A program made the translations under genes and the position numbers. 64,000 nt of DNA, taken from assembly GCF_034676705.1 (NCBI RefSeq), contig NZ_JAUCBS010000002.1, positions 72,001 to 136,000 on the forward strand. Direction: 5' to 3'. The notes below the pieces were generated by a model. It was given only the letters and a program-made list of their open reading frames with translations, made no database searches and was not told where the DNA came from. How positions within the stretch are numbered: the stretch's first letter is position 1; every line of letters starts with the position of its first letter. The DNA is from Gemmobacter sp. GTDB lineage: Bacteria > Pseudomonadota > Alphaproteobacteria > Rhodobacterales > Rhodobacteraceae. Of the stretch, positions 51,583 through 60,925 are shown in pieces.

Positions 51583-52527
51583 ATGTTCCCCCTTCTGAAA
51601 ACCGCCGTTGCCCTGCTGCTGGTCAGCCTAGCCGTCCCCGCCCTTGCCGAAGGCTGGCCGCGCACCATCGCCCATGCCGGCGGCGAACTGGTGCTGGAGG
51701 CGGCGCCGAAACGGGTCGTCTCCACCTCGCCCAGCCTGACCGGCACGCTGCTGGCGATCGAGGCCCCGCTGGTCGCGACGGCGGCGGCACTTGTCGGGCC
51801 ACTGACCGACGACAAGGGGTTCTTCCGCCAGTGGGCCGCCATCGCCGATGCCCGCAACGTGCAGGTGATGTATCCGCAACTGGGGTTCGATCTGGAATCC
51901 GTTCTGGTGCAGGATCCCGATCTGGTGGTGGTTTCGGCCACCGGGGGCGACAGCGTGCTGCCCCATGTGGCCGCGCTGCGCGAGCAGGGATTCCCGGTCA
52001 TCATCGTCGATTATTCCGCCACCTCGTGGGAGGATCAGGCGGCGCTGCTGGGCCGTGCCACTGGCCGGGAAGACGCGGCCGCCGCCATCGCCCGCGATTT
52101 TGCCGCGCAGGCGGCCGCCGTCGGCAAGACGCTGGATATTCCGTCAGGTCCGGTCAGCATCGTGTCCTACAACTTTGCCGGCACCTATGCGATCAGCCAG
52201 CCGACCAGCCCGCAGGCGCGAGTGCTGGCGGCGTTGGGGTTCACCGTCTCGGGCCTGCCCGAGGGGCTGAGCGGACAGGTCCGGCGATCCACCGATTTCG
52301 ATTTCGTTTCGCACGAAAACCTGCCGCTGGCGATTTCGGGCGACAGCCTGTTCCTGCTGAACGGCACCCCCGACAGCGTGGCGCAGGTGCTGGCCGATCC
52401 GGTGCTGGCGAATGTGCCGGCCGTGCAGGCGGGCCGGGTCTATCCGCTGGGCCCGACCTCGTTCCGGGTCGATTACTATTCGGGCCTGGCGATCATCGAA
52501 ACGGTGACGCCCCTGTTCCGCAAGTGA
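51583..52527 (+). CDS. Iron-siderophore ABC transporter substrate-binding protein
   Basis: A 314-residue periplasmic binding protein with a signal peptide (LLLVSLAVPALA) and the class III two-lobe pattern (KRVVSTSPSLTGTLLAIEAP, LVVVSATGGDSVLPHVAALR, ISQPTSPQARVLAALG). It belongs to the FepB/FhuD-like group and hands ferric siderophore to the two permeases that follow. It begins 9 bases after the reductase and its stop overlaps the next start (TGATG). Confidence 0.88.
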   Translation: MFPLLKTAVALLLVSLAVPALAEGWPRTIAHAGGELVLEAAPKRVVSTSPSLTGTLLAIEAPLVATAAALVGPLTDDKGFFRQWAAIADARNVQVMYPQLGFDLESVLVQDPDLVVVSATGGDSVLPHVAALREQGFPVIIVDYSATSWEDQAALLGRATGREDAAAAIARDFAAQAAAVGKTLDIPSGPVSIVSYNFAGTYAISQPTSPQARVLAALGFTVSGLPEGLSGQVRRSTDFDFVSHENLPLAISGDSLFLLNGTPDSVAQVLADPVLANVPAVQAGRVYPLGPTSFRVDYYSGLAIIETVTPLFRK

Positions 52528-53552
52528 TGCCCGCGCGGCCAGGATACCGCCCCCGATACCGGGCAAGGCGCGGCTACCTGCTGGGCGGGGCGGTGGTGGC
52601 GACGCTGGCGGTAGCCAGCCTGGCCATCGGCGCCCGTGCCATTCCGCTGCCCGAGGTCGCCCGCGCCCTGTGGGCGCCCGATCCGGCCAATGATCTGCAT
52701 CTGATCCTGCGCGAACTGCGGTTCCCGCGCACCGTGCTGGCACTGGCGGCCGGGGCGGCGCTTGGCATGGCAGGCGCCATCATGCAGGCCGTCACCCGCA
52801 ACCCGCTGGCCGAGCCGGGGCTGTTGGGCATCAACGCGGGGGCGGCGATGGCGGTGGTGCTGGGCGCATCGGTGCTGGGCCTGACCGAAACGGGCCAGTA
52901 CGTCTGGTTCGGCATGCTGGGGGCGGGACTGGCCGGGATCGCGGTGTTCCTGCTGGGGCGGGTGCATCGCACCGGCACCGATCCGGTGCGGCTGGTGCTG
53001 GCAGGCGCCGGGATTTCCGTGGTGCTGGGCGCCGGCGTCGGCCTGATCATCCTGAATTCCAGCATGGAGGTGCTGGACGTATTCCGCAACTGGGGCGCCG
53101 GGGCGCTGGCCGAACGGGGCCGTGGCGCCGCGCTGATCATGGTGCTGGCCCTGCTGGCCGGCGGTGGCGCGGCGCTGGGGCTGGGCGGGGCGCTGAACGC
53201 GCTGTCGTTGGGCCCCGATACCGGCCGCGCCCTGGGACTGGACCCGCAGCGCGCATGGGCCCTGTCCTGCCTGACGGTCATGGTGCTGGCCGGCAGCGCG
53301 ACGGCCGCCGCCGGCCCGATCGGATTTGTCGGGCTGGTGGCGCCGCATATGGCGCGCGCGCTGGCCGGGCCCGACAACCGGCATGTGCTGCCGCTTTCGG
53401 CGCTGTTCGCCGCTGCCATGCTGACCGGCGCCGATATTCTGGGCCGCATCGCCGCCCCGCCCGACGAGGTGGCGGCCGGCATCATCGCCGCGCTGCTGGG
53501 CGGGCCGGTCTTCATCCAGGCCGTGCGCCGCCTGCGGATCGCCCGGCTATGA
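52527..53552 (+). CDS. Iron-siderophore permease, FecC/FepD type
   Basis: A 341-residue FecCD-family permease with about nine hydrophobic helices and the family motifs LRFPRTVLALAAGAALGMAG, NPLAEPGLLGINAGAAMAVV and GPIGFVGLVAPHMARALAGP. The start overlaps the binding-protein stop by 1 base, the end overlaps the second permease by 4 bases. Confidence 0.9.
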   Translation: MPARPGYRPRYRARRGYLLGGAVVATLAVASLAIGARAIPLPEVARALWAPDPANDLHLILRELRFPRTVLALAAGAALGMAGAIMQAVTRNPLAEPGLLGINAGAAMAVVLGASVLGLTETGQYVWFGMLGAGLAGIAVFLLGRVHRTGTDPVRLVLAGAGISVVLGAGVGLIILNSSMEVLDVFRNWGAGALAERGRGAALIMVLALLAGGGAALGLGGALNALSLGPDTGRALGLDPQRAWALSCLTVMVLAGSATAAAGPIGFVGLVAPHMARALAGPDNRHVLPLSALFAAAMLTGADILGRIAAPPDEVAAGIIAALLGGPVFIQAVRRLRIARL

Positions 53553-54577
53553 GGCCGTCGGGCACCCTTGAGCTGCGGCTGGGCCGCTGGTCCTGGCTAT
53601 GGCGCCCGCGCAGCCTGCTGGTCTGTCTGGCGCTGCTGCTGGCCTGCGGGGTGCTGGCGGTGCTGCTGCTGGGGACCGGCACGATCCGGCTGGCGCCCGG
53701 ACAGGTGCTGGCGGGCCTGCTGGGCGGGGCCGACGATCCCACGATCACCCGCGTCGTCCAGCGCATCCGCCTGCCGCGCCTGCTGACGGCGCTGCTGGTG
53801 GGGGCCGCGCTGGGAGTGTCGGGGGCGGTGTTCCAGTCGTTGTCGCGCAATGCGCTGGGGTCGCCCGACGTGATCGGCTTTACCACCGGGGCCGCAACCG
53901 GGGCGATCACGGCGATCATCCTGTTCGGCGCCGGGGCACTGGCCACCGCGCTTGGCGCCGTCGGTTCGGGACTGGTCACCGCGCTGGTGGTCCTGCTGCT
54001 GGCGCGGCGTGGCGGCGGATACCGGCTGATCCTGATCGGCATCGGGGTTGGCACGGTGCTGTCGGGCGTCAATACGCTGCTGATGGTGATGAGCCATGTG
54101 GACATGGCGATGTCGGCGCAGATCTGGCTGGCCGGATCGCTGGCGGCGCGCGGCTGGCCCCATGTCTGGACCGCCGCCGCCGGACTTGCCCTGTTTGCCC
54201 CGCCGGTGCTGGTTGCGGCCAGACAGCTGCTGTTGCTGGAAATGGGCGACGACATGGCCGCGCAGCTGGGTCTGCGCGTGGGGCGGGCGCGGATGGTGCT
54301 GGTGCTGGCGGCCGTGGGCCTGAGTTCGGTCGCCACCGCATGCACCGGCCCGATCGCCTTCATTGCGCTGGCCGGGCCGCAGATCGCCCGACGGCTGACC
54401 CGCACCCCCGGCGTGCCGCTGGTTTCCGGCGCGCTGGCCGGCGCGGCGCTGCTGCTGGCCGCCGACATGATCAGCCAGAACCCGCCCTGGAACCTGACCG
54501 CGCCGATCGGGCTGACGACCGGGTTTCTGGGCGGGCTGTATCTGATCCTGCTGATCGCGCGCGACGGAAGACCCTGA
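53549..54577 (+). CDS. Iron-siderophore permease, FecD/FepG type
   Basis: A 342-residue partner permease with RIRLPRLLTALLVGAALGVS, NALGSPDVIGFTTGAATGAI and GPIAFIALAGPQIARRLTRT. It forms the heterodimeric channel with the preceding permease, powered by the ATPase on the opposite strand. Starts at the ATGA overlap. Confidence 0.9.
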   Translation: MRPSGTLELRLGRWSWLWRPRSLLVCLALLLACGVLAVLLLGTGTIRLAPGQVLAGLLGGADDPTITRVVQRIRLPRLLTALLVGAALGVSGAVFQSLSRNALGSPDVIGFTTGAATGAITAIILFGAGALATALGAVGSGLVTALVVLLLARRGGGYRLILIGIGVGTVLSGVNTLLMVMSHVDMAMSAQIWLAGSLAARGWPHVWTAAAGLALFAPPVLVAARQLLLLEMGDDMAAQLGLRVGRARMVLVLAAVGLSSVATACTGPIAFIALAGPQIARRLTRTPGVPLVSGALAGAALLLAADMISQNPPWNLTAPIGLTTGFLGGLYLILLIARDGRP

Positions 54578-54708
54578 GCGACCGGCCGAATTCCCATCCG
54601 ACAGTCGTGCAGCATTCGCCCTGCAACGTCCGAAGCCTTGCGGCCCGGCTTGCAATTGCCGGCGCAGGCGGCGATGGCTATGGCGCGAACAGCAGGACGG
54701 GACAGCGG

Positions 54709-55569
54709 ATGCCGAAGGCCGAAGGTATGGCGACAAGCGGGGGCACCCGCTGGTTCGATCTGGAAGACAGCGTGACGGGGGCGCTGCGCCGCGTCTTTCT
54801 GTGGGTGCCGCCGGGCGAGGCGCCGGCGGCAGGCTGGCCTTCGCTGACCATGACCGATGGCAATGCGGTGATCGGCACCGCAGTAGATGCGATGCGCGCG
54901 CAATCGCCCTATACCAGCGGCACCAACCTGATCCCCGGCGTGCTGGTCGCGGTCGGCTATCCGACCGACGATGCCTATGACCCGTTCCGCCGCAGCTGGG
55001 ATCTGGGGCCGCCGCCGGGCACCAGCTATCCGCCGTTCTGGCCCGGCACGCCAGAGGTGCGCACCGGCGGCGGGGCCGAAATGGCGCGGTTCCTGCTGGA
55101 GGATCTGCGCGGGTTCCTGGCCGGGCAGGTCCGGCTGGATCCGGCACGCCAAGGGCTGTTCGGCCATTCCTTTGGCGGGCTTTTCGCGCTGTGGCTGCTG
55201 TTCAACCGCCCGGATGCCTTCAGCCACTGGGTTGCCGCCAGCCCCGCGATCACCTGGGAGGACAGCTTTCTGCTGGCGCATCTGGATGCATTCCGCCCGG
55301 ACGGACGCCCCCTGTGCGTGCATCTGTCTGCCGGGGAATGGGAGGGCGATGCCCTGGCCCCGTTCCAGATCGGGGCCGAGGACGCGGACCAGCGGCTGGC
55401 AGACAAGGCCAAGACCCGCACCATTGCGGCAGCGATGGAAATGGCCGCGCATCTGGCCCGGCTGCCCGGCCTGACCGTGCGGTATGAGACCTATGCCGGC
55501 GAAACCCACATGTCCGTGCTGCCGGTTGCGGTGAACCGCGCGCTGCACTGCGTGTTTGCGCGCGCCTAG
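54709..55569 (+). CDS. Siderophore esterase-like alpha/beta hydrolase (Fes/IroE family)
   Basis: A 286-residue hydrolase of the esterase D/Fes/IroE group: VAVGYPTDDAYDPFRRSWDL near the N-terminal half, nucleophile QGLFGHSFGGLFALWLL and GETHMSVLP giving the catalytic His near the end. Such enzymes open ester-linked siderophores (enterobactin or bacillibactin types) to free iron. No signal peptide, so cytosolic action is likely. The gene is 131 bases past the permease and overlaps the next, convergent ATPase by 4 bases. Confidence 0.78.
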   Translation: MPKAEGMATSGGTRWFDLEDSVTGALRRVFLWVPPGEAPAAGWPSLTMTDGNAVIGTAVDAMRAQSPYTSGTNLIPGVLVAVGYPTDDAYDPFRRSWDLGPPPGTSYPPFWPGTPEVRTGGGAEMARFLLEDLRGFLAGQVRLDPARQGLFGHSFGGLFALWLLFNRPDAFSHWVAASPAITWEDSFLLAHLDAFRPDGRPLCVHLSAGEWEGDALAPFQIGAEDADQRLADKAKTRTIAAAMEMAAHLARLPGLTVRYETYAGETHMSVLPVAVNRALHCVFARA

Positions 55570-56336
55570 AACGTCTCGGGCAGCACCACGGGCTTGCCGC
55601 TGCCCGGCATGTCGCGAACCTCGAAGCCGATGCCGAAGGTTGCGGCCAGCGGCGCGGGTGCCAGCACCTCGGATGGTGGGCCAGAGGCGACCAGCCGCCC
55701 CTTGCCCAGGGCCAGAACATGGTCGCAACAGCGTGCCGCCACCGTCAGGTCATGCAGGATCATCACGATGCTGCGGGTCTGCCGCAGATCGCGCAACAGC
55801 TGCACCAGCCCGGCCTGATGCGGCAGATCCAGATGGTTCAGCGGCTCGTCCAGCAGGATCGTGCCGCTTTCCTGCGCCAGGACCAGCGCAATCCATGCCC
55901 GCTGGCGCTGGCCGCCCGACAGGCTGTTGACCGGACGGTCGGCCAGATCTGCCAGCCCGACCGCCGCCATCGCCCGCGCCACTGCCGCATGATCGCCCGC
56001 CGTCATCGGCAGGAACGGGCGCAGCCACGGCGTGCGCCCGCGTGCCACAAGCTGGCGCACGCCGAGGCCCGGCGGGGCCTGACCGCTTTGCGGCAGCAGC
56101 GCGACCCGCCGTGCGCGATCACGCGAGGACAGGGCGGCAATATCCTGCCCCTGATGCAGCACGATGCCCGTGTCGGCCGGCAGAACCCCGGCCAGACAGC
56201 GCAAAAGCGTGGTCTTGCCGCAGCCATTGGCACCGATGATTCCGGTGATGCCCTGCGGCGGCAGGGTAAACCCAAGGTCGCGCAACACGGGAACGCGGCC
56301 AAGGCTGATGGAAAGATCCCCGACGGTGAAGGACAT
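55566..56336 (-). CDS. Iron-siderophore ABC transporter ATPase
   Basis: A 256-residue ATPase with Walker A GANGCGKTTLLRCL, signature LSGGQRQRAWIALVLAQESG, Walker B ILLDEPLNHLD and HDLTVAARCCDHVLALGKG. It is the last gene of the second, minus-strand siderophore operon and pairs with the two permeases upstream. The start at 56334-56336 lies 15 bases past the permease stop. Confidence 0.9.
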   Translation of the reverse strand: MSFTVGDLSISLGRVPVLRDLGFTLPPQGITGIIGANGCGKTTLLRCLAGVLPADTGIVLHQGQDIAALSSRDRARRVALLPQSGQAPPGLGVRQLVARGRTPWLRPFLPMTAGDHAAVARAMAAVGLADLADRPVNSLSGGQRQRAWIALVLAQESGTILLDEPLNHLDLPHQAGLVQLLRDLRQTRSIVMILHDLTVAARCCDHVLALGKGRLVASGPPSEVLAPAPLAATFGIGFEVRDMPGSGKPVVLPETF

Positions 56337-56351
56337 GGGGGCTCCGATAAC

Positions 56352-57305
56352 TCAGGGCGCATCGCGGCGGGTTTGCCGCCAGACAGCAAGGATCAGCACC
56401 GGCGCGCCGATCAGCGCGGTATAAAGCCCGGTCGGCAGCAAGGCCGAGGGCGCCAGCGCGCGGGCCAGCAGATCGGCCAGGGTGATGAAGCCCGCCCCTG
56501 CAAGGGCTGCGGCAACCGGGCTTGGCCGCCCCCGCGCCACCAGCCGCGCCACCGGCCCCGCCGCCAGCGCCACAAAGGCCATCGGCCCGCACAGCGACAC
56601 CGCCCCCGCAGCCAGCAGTGCCGCGCCAAGGCCAAGCCCCGCGCGCAGCGGCCCGACCGGCAGCCCAAGGGCGCGGGCCAGATCGTCGCCCAGTTCCAGC
56701 CGGTCCAGCACCCGGCCGGCCAGCAGCAACGGCAGCAGCAGCGGCAACAGCCATGTCGCGCGCGCCAGCTCTGGCCAGCCGACACCGTTCAGCGTGCCGC
56801 CCAGCCATGTCATCAACATTCCCGCATCGCCATCATTGGCGCGCAGGATCAACGCCTCGGTCGCGGCACCGGCCAGGATCGCAAGGCCCAGCCCCTGCAA
56901 GACGATGGCGCGCGGATCCAGCCCGTGGCGGGGATGGGCGGCCAGCCAGGCCAGCGCGGCAACCGCAAACCCGCCGCCCGCCCAGGCACCAAGCCTAACC
57001 GGCACCCCCGCCAGCAGCGCCAGAACCGCGCCCAGTGCCGCCGACTGCGACAGGCCCACCACATCGGGCGATGCCAGCGGATTGCGCAGCAGGCTTTGGA
57101 ACATCAGGCCCGACACGCCAAAGGCGCCGCCGGCGATCAGCCCGACCAGCACGCGCGGCACCCGCAGGTTCCAGACCATCCGCGCATCGGCCCCATGGCC
57201 GGTCAGCGCCTGCACCAGATCCAGCGGCCCGAGCCAGTTGCGCCCGGCGGCCAGTGCCAGTGCCGCCAGACCCAGCGTCAGCAGGAATAGCGCAATGCCC
57301 CTCAT
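56352..57305 (-). CDS. FecCD-family permease
   Basis: A 317-residue permease (RVPRVLVGLIAGGAFGVSGL, NPLASPDVVGLSQSAALGAV, CGPMAFVALAAGPVARLVAR). Its ATG overlaps the preceding permease stop by 4 bases. Slightly short at the N-terminus compared with other FecCD members, which may indicate an earlier start. Confidence 0.88.
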   Translation of the reverse strand: MRGIALFLLTLGLAALALAAGRNWLGPLDLVQALTGHGADARMVWNLRVPRVLVGLIAGGAFGVSGLMFQSLLRNPLASPDVVGLSQSAALGAVLALLAGVPVRLGAWAGGGFAVAALAWLAAHPRHGLDPRAIVLQGLGLAILAGAATEALILRANDGDAGMLMTWLGGTLNGVGWPELARATWLLPLLLPLLLAGRVLDRLELGDDLARALGLPVGPLRAGLGLGAALLAAGAVSLCGPMAFVALAAGPVARLVARGRPSPVAAALAGAGFITLADLLARALAPSALLPTGLYTALIGAPVLILAVWRQTRRDAP

Positions 57306-58330
57306 TCCCCGCCCCGCAGCATCCGGCGCACCAGCAGCATGAAGGCGGGCGCCCCGATCATGGCCAGCACGATGCCCAGCGGCAGCTCTGCCGGGCGCAC
57401 CAGCCAGCGCCCGGCGGTATCGGCCAGCAGCGCAAGGCTGACCCCCATCGGGCAGGCCAGCAGCACCAGGGCGGCCAGTCCGGCCTGCGGCGCGATCCGA
57501 CGCGCAAGATGCGGTGCGATCAGCCCGATAAAGCCCACCGGGCCGGCCAACGCCACCGTCGCCCCAGCGGTCAGCGTGATGGCCAGAAACCCAAGGCTCA
57601 GCACCCGTCCGGGGCGCAGGCCAAGCGCGGCGCCCATCTCGCCGCCCAGCATCAGGGTTTCGATCTGGCGGGCCACCAGCAGCGCCAGCAGGATGCCCGC
57701 CAGCGCAATGGGTGCAAGGCGCGCCAGTCCCGCGACATCGGCCAGCGCCAGCGACCCGACCATCCAGAACCGATAGACGTTGCGCGCCTCGGGGTTCAGC
57801 AGCACCACAAGCGAGACGATGGCCATGCACAGGCTGGCAAGGGCCGCGCCTGCCAGCGGCAGCCGCAGGCTGGTGTCGCCCCCGCCTGCCAGCAGCCGCG
57901 CCAGCACCGCCGCCGCACCGGCACCGCACAGCGCCAGCAGGGCCGTTGCCGGCTGTGGCAGCGGACCGAACGCCCATAGCCCGGCCACGATGGCCAGCGC
58001 GGCCCCGGCATTCACCCCGGTCAGCCCCGGGTCGGCCAGCGGGTTCCGCACCAGCGCCTGCATGACCAGCCCGGATACCGCCAGCGCGGCCCCCACCAGC
58101 ACCGCCGCCAGCGCGCGGGGCAACCGCATTTCCAGCAGGATCGCCTGCCCGGCATCCGTCGGATCATATTCGCGCATCGCCTGCCACAGCAGGGCCGGCG
58201 CATAATCCTGCGCCCCCAGACACAGCGCCGCGCCAAAGGCCAGCAACGTGAACAGCCACAGGCCGCCAAGTCGCCGGAAGGGGACGGAATGTTTCAACGG
58301 TCGCGCTTGCCCCCACGTCCGGCCCTGCAT
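57302..58330 (-). CDS. FecCD-family permease
   Basis: A 342-residue permease (EMRLPRALAAVLVGAALAVS, NPLADPGLTGVNAGAALAIV, GPVGFIGLIAPHLARRIAPQ). The ATG at 58328-58330 directly abuts a 13-bp hairpin that leaves no room for a ribosome site; a TTG about 12 codons later is an alternative start. Translation may therefore depend on the hairpin state or coupling with the receptor gene. Confidence 0.88.
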   Translation of the reverse strand: MQGRTWGQARPLKHSVPFRRLGGLWLFTLLAFGAALCLGAQDYAPALLWQAMREYDPTDAGQAILLEMRLPRALAAVLVGAALAVSGLVMQALVRNPLADPGLTGVNAGAALAIVAGLWAFGPLPQPATALLALCGAGAAAVLARLLAGGGDTSLRLPLAGAALASLCMAIVSLVVLLNPEARNVYRFWMVGSLALADVAGLARLAPIALAGILLALLVARQIETLMLGGEMGAALGLRPGRVLSLGFLAITLTAGATVALAGPVGFIGLIAPHLARRIAPQAGLAALVLLACPMGVSLALLADTAGRWLVRPAELPLGIVLAMIGAPAFMLLVRRMLRGGE

Positions 58331-58363
58331 CGGGCAACGGCGGCAAAGGCCCGCCGTTGCCCG
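58331..58363 (-). promoter_or_regulatory. Strong intercistronic hairpin abutting a permease start
   Basis: CGGGCAACGGCGG (58331-58343) pairs perfectly with CCGCCGTTGCCCG (58351-58363) over a 7-base loop. It lies between the receptor stop at 58381 and the permease ATG at 58330. It could attenuate transcription, protect the receptor mRNA or control permease translation. Confidence 0.55.
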
Positions 58364-58380
58364 GTTTGTCAGACCGCCGA

Positions 58381-60789
58381 TCAGAACGACTTGTTCAGCG
58401 TCAGGGTGACAATGCGGCCTTCGCCCTTGGCGCAGGCATAGCCATCATAGCACACACCGTCATAGTCGCGGCCGAACAGGTTGGTCACACCCAGATCCAG
58501 GGCAAAGCTCTCGGCCTTGTAGCGCACCGACAGGTCGGCCAGCGTATAGCCCGGCGTCTTGCGCAGATTGGCCTGGGTCGCGTAGGCATCCGAGACATAG
58601 CGCAGCCCGCCGCCGATGGTCAGCCCCGGCAGCAACGCCCCTGCATCGTAATCCAGCCACAGCGAGGCCTGACGCTGCGGCGCCATGGCGTTGCGGTTGC
58701 CGATCAGCGAGGCATCGGTGCTTTTGGTGATCTTGCTGTTCAGATAGGTAAAGCTGACCATGCCCTGCAACCGGGCGGTCAGGCGGCCGCGTGCCTCCAA
58801 CTCGACCCCGCGCGACCGGATTTCGCCCGCCTGGGTAAAGCTGCTCCAGGTCGGGTCGTTCAGGTCGTAATCCTTGACGTTCGTCTTGCGCAGGTCAAAG
58901 ACCGCCCCGCTCAGCAGCAAGCCGTCGACGGGCTGGAACCGCAGCCCCGCTTCCCATTGCTTGCTTTCCGATGGGTCCAGCACGTTGCCGGCAAGGGTGG
59001 TGCCGACGTTCTGGATGAAGCCCTGCGTATAGCTGAGATACGGGGTCAGCCCGTTGGCAAATTCATGCGTGACCCCGACCATGCCGGTGGTGGCGCTGTT
59101 CTTTTGCATGCTGCCGGTGCCGGCCAGCAGATCGCGGGCCTCGTCCTTCAGCCAGGCGCGGCGCAGGCCAAAGGTCAGCGCGGTGCCGCTATCCAGTTTC
59201 AGGTGGTTCTGAAGATAGATGCCGCGTTCGGTATAGGTCTGGCGGTCCATCGCCGACAGCGGCGGGTCGGTCACCGCCACGTTCAGACCTGCCGAGCCAT
59301 AGGGAACCAGCGTGGTGACCCCATCCATATAGACGGATTCGCGCAGGCTGCGGCGCTGGTATTCCGCCCCCAGGATCAGGCTGTTCTCGCCACCCGCAAA
59401 GCCGTGCTTCCATTCCAGGAAGGTATCGACGCCAGCGGTGCGGGCGCTTTCATCCATGCGGAACGGATAGTAGTGCAGCCCCGTGGCATCGGCATGGGAA
59501 TAGTCGAACTGCCTGTAATCGGTGGTCTGATGCGCAAACCGGGCGCGCTGGTTGAAGGTCAGCCCTTCCGAGAACTTGTGCGTGAATTCCCAGCCGACGG
59601 ATTCCTGGCTGGTCTTGAAGCGGTTGTAGTCCGACTGCTTGTAAGGCCAGTCTGCGGGCATCCGGCCCCAGGCCGTGTCATAATCCACCCCCGCCTGCGG
59701 ATACATGATCAGCGGCGTCAGAGAATCGCGCTGGATATGGCCAAGGAAGGTCAGCGCCGTGTCATCGGTCGGCGACCAGGTCAGCCCGCCCGCAAGAAAG
59801 GATCGGTCATTGGCCGAATTCTCGATCCCGGTCTTGCCGTTGCGCACCAGGCCGGTCAGGCGGGCGGCGACGGTGCCCGACGTGTTGATCGTATCGGACC
59901 AGTCGAACCCGGCCTGCGCGGTGCCGGTGCTGTCATAGCCCAGCTTGCCTTCGGCCAGCCGGTCGAACGTCGGGCGTTTGGTCACCAGATTGACCATCCC
60001 GCCCGCATCGTTGGCCCCGTACAGCACACCGGCCGGGCCGCGCAGCACGTCGATCCGCTCGATCATGTAGGGGTCGGTGGTAAAGGCGGTAAAGCTGATG
60101 GATTTCTGCGGCAGGCCATCGCGATACATCGCCTGCGTCCCCAGATCGAAGCCGCGGATCGCGAACTGGTCGAAGCGGTCATCGGTGCCCCAGGTCGATG
60201 CATTGATCCCGGCGGTATACTTGATCGCATCCTCGACCTGACGCGGCTGGCGGGCCTCCAGTTCCGTCGTGGTCACCACGGAAATCGACTGCGGCACCTC
60301 GGACAGCGGCGCACCGGCCTTGACGCCGGTTTCGGTGGCGGGGGCCAGATAGCCGCTGATCGCGCCGGAATAGGCCAGCCGGCTCTGGATGATCACCGTG
60401 CCCAGCAGCACCTCGTCGCCGGTCGCGGGCGCCACGGCGCCCTGCCCTGCCGGTTCGGGAACATAGATCTGAACCGTGGTCGGATTGCTGAACCGATAGC
60501 TCAGCCCGGTTCCGGCCAGCAGCGACGCCAGCGCCTGTTCGGCGCTCATGGTGCCCCGGACCGGCCGCCCCATGGCCGTGATGGGCGCAGTCTCGCGGAA
60601 CACGACCGACAGCCCGGCGACACGGCCGATGTCATTGACCGCGCGCGTTACCGGCTTGGCCGGAATGTCAAAGCTGAACTGGCCGGCAACCTGCTGCGCC
60701 TGCGCCATCGAAAATGGTGGGATGGTCGTGCTGGCCAGCAATGCTGCCATCAGCACATATCCAATCCTGCCTGCCCTGTGTCCACGCAT
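58381..60789 (-). CDS. TonB-dependent siderophore receptor with STN signalling domain (FecA/FpvA type)
   Basis: About 802 residues. Signal peptide (VLMAALLASTTIPPFSMAQA), then an STN domain at about 30-105 (FSFDIPAKPVTRAVNDIGRV, GTMSAEQALASLLAGTGLSY), a plug (DRFDQFAIRGFDLGTQAMYR, RIDVLRGPAGVLYGANDAGG) and a barrel ending TLTLNKSF. The STN domain contacts the periplasmic part of FecR to signal ligand binding. The ATG at 60789 is preferred: GAAGGG precedes it at normal spacing and the signal peptide follows; starts at 60807 and 60822 are also in frame. Confidence 0.9.
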   Translation of the reverse strand: MRGHRAGRIGYVLMAALLASTTIPPFSMAQAQQVAGQFSFDIPAKPVTRAVNDIGRVAGLSVVFRETAPITAMGRPVRGTMSAEQALASLLAGTGLSYRFSNPTTVQIYVPEPAGQGAVAPATGDEVLLGTVIIQSRLAYSGAISGYLAPATETGVKAGAPLSEVPQSISVVTTTELEARQPRQVEDAIKYTAGINASTWGTDDRFDQFAIRGFDLGTQAMYRDGLPQKSISFTAFTTDPYMIERIDVLRGPAGVLYGANDAGGMVNLVTKRPTFDRLAEGKLGYDSTGTAQAGFDWSDTINTSGTVAARLTGLVRNGKTGIENSANDRSFLAGGLTWSPTDDTALTFLGHIQRDSLTPLIMYPQAGVDYDTAWGRMPADWPYKQSDYNRFKTSQESVGWEFTHKFSEGLTFNQRARFAHQTTDYRQFDYSHADATGLHYYPFRMDESARTAGVDTFLEWKHGFAGGENSLILGAEYQRRSLRESVYMDGVTTLVPYGSAGLNVAVTDPPLSAMDRQTYTERGIYLQNHLKLDSGTALTFGLRRAWLKDEARDLLAGTGSMQKNSATTGMVGVTHEFANGLTPYLSYTQGFIQNVGTTLAGNVLDPSESKQWEAGLRFQPVDGLLLSGAVFDLRKTNVKDYDLNDPTWSSFTQAGEIRSRGVELEARGRLTARLQGMVSFTYLNSKITKSTDASLIGNRNAMAPQRQASLWLDYDAGALLPGLTIGGGLRYVSDAYATQANLRKTPGYTLADLSVRYKAESFALDLGVTNLFGRDYDGVCYDGYACAKGEGRIVTLTLNKSF

Positions 60790-60925
60790 CGGTGCAACCC
60801 TTCTCATATCGCGATCGGTCATGAGCCCTGGGTGCAGGTGATCGGCCTGAGTCCTTGGTGCCCGTTACTGGAGTCACGGATGAGAACGCGATTCACCGAA
60901 CCGGAAATGGCGAAAAATCTGCGTC

